Below, one piece after another: positions 56,433 to 64,000 of a stretch of 64,000 bases of DNA (position 1 is the stretch's first letter; each line of letters begins with the position of its first letter). The position numbers and the translations under genes were made by a program. Source of the DNA: a bacterium Scap17 (GTDB lineage: Bacteria > Pseudomonadota > Gammaproteobacteria > Pseudomonadales > Halomonadaceae); the NCBI GenBank assembly GCA_013376735.1, contig VINJ01000002.1, positions 1 to 64,000 of the forward strand. The letters run 5' to 3'. The notes below the pieces were generated by a model. That model saw only the letters and a program-made list of their open reading frames with translations, searched no databases and was not told the origin of the DNA.

Positions 56433-57290
56433 ATGAGCAGACCCGAACCATGGAGTGGTGAAGAAGTCACAGCGATTGTCGAAACGTACAAGAAGATGCT
56501 GATTGCAGAACTGTGTGGCCAGCATTACGTGAAAACAGACCACAATCGTGAGCTTGCCGAGAAATTAAATAATCGCTCAAAGGCTTCTATCGAATTTAAG
56601 CATCAAAATATCAGTGCCGTACTGCGTGATGCCGACTGCCCCTATATCAACGGCTACAAGCCGATGAGTAACTATCAGGGCATGCTGGTCGATGTTGTTG
56701 AGCGCCACCTGCTGCGTACTGAGCTATTCGATCAGGCAGCACGCAATGCAGCAGACCGGCCGGTCATTGATGCACCGGCCCCCAAAGATACTTCCATCAT
56801 TGTCACACCACCGGAGTCCAAGACGCCTCAGACCAGCGTGCAGGAGGCCAAGCAGCGTTACGCGACGCCCACACCGGTTAAGCGCGACTACTTGGCACGA
56901 GAAGCCCGCAACCATGCTCTAGGGAGTGCTGGCGAACGCTTTGTGGTGGCCTTTGAGAAGATGCGCCTCAGAAAAGAAGGCCGCACATCGCTGGCCGAGA
57001 AGGTCGAACATGTGGCGGAAACCCAGGGCGATGGCTTGGGCTATGACGTTCTGTCCTTTGATGCGGATGGACGAGAGCGTTGGATCGAGGTGAAGACGAC
57101 GGCATTTGCCAAAGAGTGCGCTTTTTTTATCACGCCAAATGAACTCAAATGCTCGCAAGCCAATCCTGAGCACTACCATCTTTTCCGCATTTTTAGCTTC
57201 TTAACCCAACCCAACATTTACTGCTTGAGGGGTGACCTCTACCCGCAATTGACGCTCAACCCGCAGAGCTATCGCGCGCACCTGCTGTGA
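56433..57290 (+). CDS. DUF3883 putative PD-(D/E)xK nuclease
   Basis: 285 aa. An N-terminal domain (about 5-90) has WSGEEVTAIVETYKKML and LNNRSKASIEFKHQNISAVL, a region found fused to restriction-type nucleases. A C-terminal DUF3883 domain (about 175-275) has GDGLGYDVLSF..RWIEVKTT, matching a PD-(D/E)xK core (Asp, Glu, Lys visible). Codon use is clearly A/T-richer than yicC and ohr (for example AAATTAAATAAT within the frame), which suggests recent transfer. It starts 24 nt after yicC with AAAGGAG. Probably a stand-alone nuclease with a defence or DNA-processing role. No partner gene is evident. Confidence 0.8.
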   Translation: MSRPEPWSGEEVTAIVETYKKMLIAELCGQHYVKTDHNRELAEKLNNRSKASIEFKHQNISAVLRDADCPYINGYKPMSNYQGMLVDVVERHLLRTELFDQAARNAADRPVIDAPAPKDTSIIVTPPESKTPQTSVQEAKQRYATPTPVKRDYLAREARNHALGSAGERFVVAFEKMRLRKEGRTSLAEKVEHVAETQGDGLGYDVLSFDADGRERWIEVKTTAFAKECAFFITPNELKCSQANPEHYHLFRIFSFLTQPNIYCLRGDLYPQLTLNPQSYRAHLL

Positions 57291-57389
57291 ATGTCTGGTG
57301 CCCGTCCCTCAGCAATTGAAACTTTGCCCGACAAGCGCCATCTTGTCTGCATCCCTCGACTGAGGGCTTTTCCGCTCAAGGAGTCAGGC

Positions 57390-57818
57390 ATGTCTATCGA
57401 ACAAGTGCTGTACCGTGCAGAAGCCACCACCACTGGGGGTCGTGAGGGTAAGTCGCGTTCTTCCGATGGGGCGTTGAATGTCACCCTGAGCACGCCGAAG
57501 GAGCTGGGCGGTGGTGGCGGTGAAGGCACCAACCCGGAGCAGCTGTTCGCGGCGGGTTACTCTGCCTGCTTCATCGGTGCCATGAAGCACGTGGCCAGTA
57601 CTGACGGCGTGACACTGCCGGAAGGCTTGGAGATCACTGGCAAGGTGGGCATCGGCCAGATTCCGGCCGGCTTCGGTATCGAAGTCGAGCTGGATATCAG
57701 CCTGCCGGGCATGGACAAGGCCGAGGCGGATGCGCTGGTCGAGAAGGCGCACCAGGTGTGCCCCTACTCCAACGCGACGCGTGGCAACATCGATGTGACG
57801 CTGAACGTCAGCGTCTGA
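57390..57818 (+). CDS. ohr: Organic hydroperoxide resistance protein (OsmC/Ohr family)
   Basis: 142 aa from the ATG at 57390 (AAGGAG upstream). The two redox Cys lie in YSACF (about 60) and [11 protein letters not shown] (about 125), the Ohr pattern. [15 protein letters not shown] and [12 protein letters not shown] are Ohr-specific. Reduces organic and fatty acid hydroperoxides. No OhrR was found nearby. It ends at a strong terminator. Confidence 0.93.
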   Translation: MSIEQVLYRAEATTTGGREGKSRSSDGALNVTLSTPKELGGGGGEGTNPEQLFAAGYSACFIGAMKHVASTDGVTLPEGLEITGKVGIGQIPAGFGIEVELDISLPGMDKAEADALVEKAHQVCPYSNATRGNIDVTLNVSV

Positions 57819-57843
57819 TGACTGACGGCTGATCGCCAGACAC

Positions 57844-57873
57844 AAAAACGCCGCCCCTCGGGGCGGCGTTTTT
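57844..57873. terminator. Perfect bidirectional terminator after ohr
   Basis: 14-bp perfect stem (AAAAACGCCGCCCC / GGGGCGGCGTTTTT) with a 2-nt centre, between converging ohr and the BCCT gene. Confidence 0.95.
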
Positions 57874-57914
57874 GATAGTGCGAGACGCTCATTGCTTTCT
57901 AGCGTGCGAGTCGA

Positions 57915-59495
57915 TCAGACGCCCTGCTCGCGCGCCATGCGGCGGGCAATCAGCGGAGCGTTCCACAGGCTGGGCAGCAGAATCAGCGACACCGGCACGG
58001 CGGTGACGACGATGAAGGATTGCAGCGCATTGATGCCGCCATTGCCCATCGAGATCAACAGCGCCGCGACCACGCCCATCATCAGGCTCCAGAACACGCG
58101 CACGCCGCGCGGCGGGTTGTCGTTGCCGCTCATCACCATCGAGACCGCGTAGGTCATCGAGTCACCGGTGGTGGCGACGAACAGCGTGGTCAACACGAGG
58201 AACAGCACCGAGATGGTGAAGCCGAACGGCAGCTGCTGAGTGATGGCAATCAGCGCTGCCGGCAGATTGAAGCCGGTGAACGGGCCGGAGACGCTGCCCG
58301 GGTTGCTCAGCTCGAAGGCCAGACCGCTGCCACCGATGATGGTGAACCACAGGCAGGTGACCAGTGGCGAGATGACCGCGATCAGCAGCACCATCTGACG
58401 CAGGGTGCGGCCACGCGAGATACGCGCGACGAACATCGCCATCAGCGGACCATAGCCGATGAACCAGCCCCAGAAGAACAGCGTCCAGCCATTCAGCCAG
58501 CCATCGTCACCCCGGAAGGAGGACATGGCGACGAAGTCACCGACGTAGCGCACCAGGCCCTGCGGGAAGGCTTCGAGCAGGAAGCCGGTAGGGCCCATGA
58601 TCAGGATGAACAGCAACAGGGCGCCACCGAGCAGGACGTTGGTGCTGCTCAGGAACTGGATGCCACGGGTCACGCCGCTGACGGCGGACAGGGTGTAGAT
58701 GACGGTCAGCAGGAGCAGCAGCGTGAGCTGGGTCGCGTAAGTATCGGGAATGCCGAACAGCGCATTGAGGCCATAGCTGACCTGCAGACCGAGGAAGCCG
58801 ATGGGGCCGACGGTACCGGCCACCACTGCCAGCACGCAGCAGGCATCGACCAGCGCCCCGATGGGACCACGCATGACGCGGTCGCCGAACAGCGGATAGA
58901 GCAGCGTGCGCGGCTTGAGCGGCAGGCCCTTCTCGTAGTGCAGGTACATGAAGATGATGCCGGTCAGGCTGCCGAGCATCGCCCAGGCCAGAAAGCCCCA
59001 GTGCATGAAGCTCTGCGCCAGCGCATTGTAGGCGGCATCGGCATTGCCCGTCGGGGCATCCGCACCGAACACCGGCGGCGGTGAGGTGAAGTGAGCGATC
59101 GGCTCTGCCGCTGCCCAGAAGACACCACCGCCCGCCAGCAACGTGCACAGGATGATGGCCATCCAGCGCAGCGTCGAGATATCCGGCGCCGCCAGCCCGC
59201 CCATGCGCACCCGTCCGGTACGTCCGAGGGTCAGCACGATGGCGATGACGAAGGTCGCCAGCATCAGCGCTTGCCAGTAGGCACCGAAGTATTGGGTCGA
59301 GACACCGAAGGCACTCTGGATGAGCGCGGAGACAGCGTCGAGATCCACCAGTGCGGCGATGGCGAACAGTGCCAATACGCCACCACTGATGATGAAGACG
59401 GGCCAGTCGATACCTTGCGGGGTGTGGGCGGGTTCAGCGGGGGGATTTACCGGTGTGGCGGAGCCGGACGAAACTGTCCGGGAAGAATCCGTCAT
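57915..59495 (-). CDS. BCCT-family transporter (second)
   Basis: 526 aa with 12 expected spans. Motifs are AGGGVFWAAAEPIAHFTSPPPVFG (TM3 region), FMHWGFLAWAMLGS and the BCCT signature FFWGWFIGYGPLMAMFVARISRGRTLRQ. The TM3 segment differs from both BetP (GMGIG) and the transporter at 33171, so this is a separate subgroup with perhaps different substrates. It faces a GlxA/AraC regulator at 60024 that probably controls it. The N-terminal coding sequence is partly duplicated upstream at 59727-59835. Confidence 0.9.
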   Translation of the reverse strand: MTDSSRTVSSGSATPVNPPAEPAHTPQGIDWPVFIISGGVLALFAIAALVDLDAVSALIQSAFGVSTQYFGAYWQALMLATFVIAIVLTLGRTGRVRMGGLAAPDISTLRWMAIILCTLLAGGGVFWAAAEPIAHFTSPPPVFGADAPTGNADAAYNALAQSFMHWGFLAWAMLGSLTGIIFMYLHYEKGLPLKPRTLLYPLFGDRVMRGPIGALVDACCVLAVVAGTVGPIGFLGLQVSYGLNALFGIPDTYATQLTLLLLLTVIYTLSAVSGVTRGIQFLSSTNVLLGGALLLFILIMGPTGFLLEAFPQGLVRYVGDFVAMSSFRGDDGWLNGWTLFFWGWFIGYGPLMAMFVARISRGRTLRQMVLLIAVISPLVTCLWFTIIGGSGLAFELSNPGSVSGPFTGFNLPAALIAITQQLPFGFTISVLFLVLTTLFVATTGDSMTYAVSMVMSGNDNPPRGVRVFWSLMMGVVAALLISMGNGGINALQSFIVVTAVPVSLILLPSLWNAPLIARRMAREQGV

Positions 59496-60023
59496 TAGTC
59501 AGCCTCTGGGCATGATCTGAGTGACGGGGCAGTGTATCAGCCGTAGAACGCTGAACTGTGACACAAGCCGTTGTTTTTACACCCATGTAACGCGACGTAT
59601 CACCAAGCCTACAGCCGTTTTACATCCGGGCATCGGTGATAACAACTCATGACCTTCCTGACCTGCTTCAGCTACCATCTCCGCGCCATGCCAGGCTGAT
59701 CCGAGCTTGACGACATGCAAAGGCCGCGCGGAATCCAACGCCCCGCCCGCACACAGGACATACATACCGACGGTGATGATGAACTGCACCCTCACACCTC
59801 CACTGAGGAGGAAGACAGGCCAGTCCAGACGGCGGGAGCTGTCGAGCACGCCAAGCTCGGAATCCGCAGGCGATGCTGCTTGATGACAGGCCTGCCACTC
59901 CATGATTGCAAGCAAGGGCTCGCCGCGGGAGCGCACAGCTGCGAGGATGGAGTCTCACGGTGGCCAGCCTGCCGGTCGCCTTCTATCCACTGCCGCTCGC
60001 GGCCCCTGCAACGAACGCAAGCC
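59496..60023. other. Region upstream of BCCT and regulator, with a decayed gene fragment
   Basis: 528 nt between divergent genes. It contains the N-terminal BCCT remnant at 59727-59835 and presumably both promoters. No intact gene. Confidence 0.6.
59727..59835 (-). pseudogene. N-terminal remnant of a BCCT transporter
   Basis: The minus-strand frame reads LDWPVFLLSGGV followed by a hydrophobic run, parallel to IDWPVFIISGGV near the start of the intact BCCT gene at 59495. By hand, 54 nt align without gaps with roughly 39 identities. The remainder of the gene is missing. It is not expected to be expressed as a functional protein. Confidence 0.65.
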
Positions 60024-61061
60024 ATGACCTCGCCCCGTCGCCGCATCTTCACCCCCGCGATGAAGCGTCGCAATCAGCATCTGCTCAAGGACGTGACCTG
60101 CGCCCAGAGCACACCGCTCAATGTCGCCTTCATTCTCCTGGAACATTTCTCGATGCCCGCCTTCACCAGCGCCCTCGATGTGCTGGTCACGGCCAATCTA
60201 CTCAGAGACGTTCCCTTCTATCGCATTCACACCTTCGGGGTGACGACGGGCAGCGTGCGCAGTGATCTGGGCATCGACATCATGGCCAGCGCCGGGCTCG
60301 AGTCGCTGGGGCAGGCGCAGATCGACATGATCATCGTGTGTGGCGGCTACCGGGTGCAGCTGGACGAGATACCCTTGCTGAGCGAAGTCTTGCGGCGAGC
60401 CGACCGTCAGGGCTGTCGCCTCGGCAGCCTGTGGAATGGCAGCTACTTCCTGGCGGCCGCCGGGGTGATGGCGGGCCATCGCTGCACCATCCATCCCGAG
60501 AATGCGGCGCTGTTCCGCGAGTCATTCCCCCAGCTGGAGCTGTCACGTGCTCAGCTGGTGGTGGAAGCGGCGCGCTTCAGCTGCACCAATGCCGGCAGCG
60601 CGCTGAACATGATGCTGGAAGCCATGCGCCAGCGTCACGGCGATGACCTGGCGCGCAGTGTCGAGGAAATCCTCGCCTGCGAGCGCCCCGCGACGCCCAG
60701 TCCCTGGCATCCGGATCAGACGCTGCCCGCGCCGGACAGCCAGCACCCGGAGGCACTTCGCACCATCCTCGAGCTGATGAGCAGCAACCTCGAGGAGCCT
60801 TTGAGCATGAGCGAGATCTCGCACTGCGTGACGCTGTCACGCCGCCAGATCGAGCGCCTGTTCACCCGCCATCTGGATACCACGCCCTCGCGCTATTATC
60901 TGGAGCTGCGCCTGACCCGGGCCCGCCAGCTGCTGACACAGGGCAGCGCCAGCATCACCGAGGTCACCGTGGCCTGTGGCTTCGTCAGCACGACCCACTT
61001 CAGCCACTGCTTCCGCGATTACTTCGGCATGTCGCCGACGCGTGCGCGTCAACAGCGCTGA
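60024..61061 (+). CDS. GlxA-family (DJ-1/PfpI + AraC) transcriptional regulator
   Basis: 345 aa from the ATG at 60024. The N-terminal PfpI/DJ-1-like domain (about 30-195) has LNVAFILLEHFSMPAFTSALD, IIVCGGYRV and GSLWNGSYFLAAAG. The usual nucleophile Cys is absent, as in regulatory members. The C-terminal AraC HTH (about 240-340) has LSMSEISHCVTLSRRQIERLF and SITEVTVACGFVSTTHFSHCFRDYFGMSP. Relatives include GbdR and CdhR, regulators of betaine and carnitine catabolism. The adjacent BCCT gene makes a quaternary-amine response plausible but unproven. Confidence 0.85.
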   Translation: MTSPRRRIFTPAMKRRNQHLLKDVTCAQSTPLNVAFILLEHFSMPAFTSALDVLVTANLLRDVPFYRIHTFGVTTGSVRSDLGIDIMASAGLESLGQAQIDMIIVCGGYRVQLDEIPLLSEVLRRADRQGCRLGSLWNGSYFLAAAGVMAGHRCTIHPENAALFRESFPQLELSRAQLVVEAARFSCTNAGSALNMMLEAMRQRHGDDLARSVEEILACERPATPSPWHPDQTLPAPDSQHPEALRTILELMSSNLEEPLSMSEISHCVTLSRRQIERLFTRHLDTTPSRYYLELRLTRARQLLTQGSASITEVTVACGFVSTTHFSHCFRDYFGMSPTRARQQR

Positions 61062-61147
61062 CAGTGTCCTGTTGCTGACGTGCCGGTGCCGCTACCAGGA
61101 CAGCCCTGCACAGACTGCCTTCCACAGACTTTTCGCCCCGCAAACGC

Positions 61148-61177
61148 AGAACGCCGCCCCGAAGGGCGGCGTTCTTT
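61148..61177. terminator. Terminator between regulator and MFS genes
   Basis: 12-bp stem (AGAACGCCGCCC / GGGCGGCGTTCT) with a CGAA loop and a short T run, between converging genes. Confidence 0.9.
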
Positions 61178-61243
61178 CGTTGCGGCTTGTGCTCACGAGA
61201 CTTTCTTGCCTCACTTTCCTGGCCTCGCGCTCACGACCTCACT

Positions 61244-62431
61244 TCAGGCAGAAGCCGTCTGCAGCTCGCGGCGCTCATGACGCTGACCGAGCAGGAAGAC
61301 GATCAAGCCCGCGATGGCCATCGCCACCCCGACCAGACCGATGGAGGAATGCGACGGGCCATAGGCGAAGGCCATGCCGCCACACCAGGCACCCAGCGCA
61401 TTGGCGATGTTGAAGGCCGCATGATTGAGCGTCGCCGCCATGGTCTGGGCGTCTTCCGCCACATCCATCAGGCGCATCTGCAGCGCCGGTGCCAGACCGA
61501 TACCCGTACCGACCAGCCCGACGAACAGGATACCGCTCCAGACACCATCGGCGGCGAAGTAGAAGCCACCCTGCACCAGCGCGCTCCAGATCAGCACGGC
61601 AGGAATGGTACGCATCAGGTCGATGTCCGCGGCACGACTACCGATCAGGTTGCCGATGATGGTGCCCACCCCGAAGACGGCCAGCACCATCGGCACCAGA
61701 TTCTGGGACAGCCCGGCCTGGACATTGAGCGTCTCCACCGCATAGCTGTAGACACTGAACATGCCACCGAAACCGATGCAGGCGATGCCGAGGGTATAGA
61801 GCACCCGCGGCTTGATCAGGGCTGCCAGCTCGGTGAGCGGGGTCGCGTCCTGATTGCCGGCCTGATAGGGCACGAAGCCGCGCACCAGCAGCGCCGTGGC
61901 CAGCGCCAGCAGACCGACGACGAGGAAGGCGGAATGCCAGCCGAACAGGCTGCCGAACCAGGTCGCCGCTGGCGCCCCGATCAGAATCGCCACCGTCAGG
62001 CCCATCATCACGCGACCGACGGCCCGCCCGCGCTCGCCGGCGGGGGCAGCATCCGCCGCCACCAGGGCCGCGACGCCCAGATAGACACCATGCGGCAGGC
62101 CGGCGATGAAGCGCAGCGCGGCAAAGCTGGTCAGCGACGGTGTCAGCAGGCTGGCCACGTTGCTGACCGCGAACAGCAGCATCAGGCCGATCAGCAGCCC
62201 GCGACGCGGCAGGCGTGCGCCCAGCGCCGAGATCAGGGGGGCACCGACCACCACGCCCATCGCATAGGCACTGATGGCGTAGCCGACCTGCTGGGATGAC
62301 ACATTGAAATCCGCCGCGATGTTGGGCATCAGGCCCATGATCACGAATTCGGTAGTGCCGATGGCGAAGGCGCCGAGCGCCAGCGCCAGTTCGGCGATGC
62401 GCGGATGGCGCGCAACGGGGGAGGCAGACAT
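61244..62431 (-). CDS. MFS drug/sugar efflux-type transporter
   Basis: 395 aa from the ATG at 62431 (AGGAGA upstream), 12 expected spans. The start ELALALGAFAIGTTEFVIMGLMPNIAADF, with motif D1-like AYAMGVVVGAPLI and FIAGLPHGVYLGVAALVAAD, places it in the DHA1 (AraJ/YdhP-like) group. Members export drugs, purines or sugars. The substrate is unknown. It lies within the yicC-gmk insertion. Confidence 0.9.
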   Translation of the reverse strand: MSASPVARHPRIAELALALGAFAIGTTEFVIMGLMPNIAADFNVSSQQVGYAISAYAMGVVVGAPLISALGARLPRRGLLIGLMLLFAVSNVASLLTPSLTSFAALRFIAGLPHGVYLGVAALVAADAAPAGERGRAVGRVMMGLTVAILIGAPAATWFGSLFGWHSAFLVVGLLALATALLVRGFVPYQAGNQDATPLTELAALIKPRVLYTLGIACIGFGGMFSVYSYAVETLNVQAGLSQNLVPMVLAVFGVGTIIGNLIGSRAADIDLMRTIPAVLIWSALVQGGFYFAADGVWSGILFVGLVGTGIGLAPALQMRLMDVAEDAQTMAATLNHAAFNIANALGAWCGGMAFAYGPSHSSIGLVGVAMAIAGLIVFLLGQRHERRELQTASA

Positions 62432-63710
<1,279 letters not shown>

Positions 63711-63936
63711 TGACGGCGGCGGGAATCCGGCTGCTCACTCAGCCGCGCTGACCGGCCGTTCTGACAGCAGTTCGAACAGCCTGACAGTCGGGCAGGACTT
63801 GCCGGCTTTCGTCCTGATCATGCGCGCTGTGGTCGCGTACGCCGCCGACAGGCGCGCCGGGCGAAGGAGTTGATCGCGTCTGACTTGTCATGTCACGACG
63901 GCGTCGAGTAGACTCGATTCCCTTTCAGAATCATTG

Positions 63937-63976
63937 GCCGCTGAGCCGTCTCGCCCCTGGCGGGCCGGCTCAGCGG
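63937..63976 (+). other. Hairpin downstream of gmk
   Basis: 11-bp perfect stem (GCCGCTGAGCC / GGCTCAGCGGC) near the right edge, without a T tract. It may belong to the leader of the next gene. The rest of 63711-64000 holds nothing recognisable. Confidence 0.55.
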
Positions 63977-64000
63977 CATTGTGCTTGCGTCGTGTGCGAG

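Overview
The window is G+C-rich chromosomal DNA from a gammaproteobacterium. Gene content points to a marine or halophilic member of the Halomonadaceae (Halomonas/Cobetia type). It has two BCCT-family transporters for betaine-type compatible solutes, an NSS symporter, and conserved blocks in Pseudomonas-like order (pyrE/crc/rph/yicC...gmk, and glnA...ntrBC). The genus is an inference from gene content; no rRNA gene lies in the window.

Layout. 1-327: two tandem rRNA-type promoters firing leftward out of the window. 328-6230: a lactate locus, lldP-dld on the minus strand divergent from the regulator lldR, with three LldR/PdhR-type palindromes between them. 6314-10176: a DctB/DctD-type sigma54 two-component pair with no transporter beside it. 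10304-21324: mostly housekeeping and transport genes (YdjM-like protein, gamma-carbonic anhydrase, NSS transporter, oligopeptidase A with yheV, sodC, metF, AEC transporter, LpxH-like phosphoesterase, GGDEF protein). 21440-21735: remnant of a CPA1 Na+/H+ antiporter. 21739-30017: YgjP-like metallopeptidase, metK, and the central-carbon run tkt-epd-pgk-fba. 30207-34922: yciH, YbaY-like lipoprotein, a NERD-like protein, an ATP-grasp protein, and a BCCT transporter.

35374-44621: dgt, the nitrogen-control block (ntrC, ntrB, a DUF4124 protein, glnA) with recognisable NtrC sites and a sigma54 promoter, then typA. 45272-49429: an orphan WYL regulator resembling BrxR/CapW defence-island repressors, rnk, a coniferyl-aldehyde-type dehydrogenase, tRNA-Arg(CCG) and a cytochrome c5-like protein. 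49460-56408: rep, trmL, a YfaZ-like porin, pyrE, crc, rph, yicC. 56409-63053: about 6.6 kb inserted between yicC and gmk, which are neighbours in Pseudomonas. It holds a low-G+C DUF3883 nuclease-like gene, ohr, a BCCT transporter, a fragment of a second BCCT gene, a GlxA/AraC regulator and an MFS exporter. gmk follows; the window ends before any rpoZ.

Points most worth a second look: short tandem repeats at gene 3' ends, several of which place stop codons in all three frames; a 180-nt tract with only 7 T residues; the orphan BrxR/CapW-like regulator beside an A+T-rich gap; the composite yicC-gmk insertion; and decayed fragments of a CPA1 antiporter and a BCCT transporter. No complete new multi-gene defence or biosynthetic system was found.
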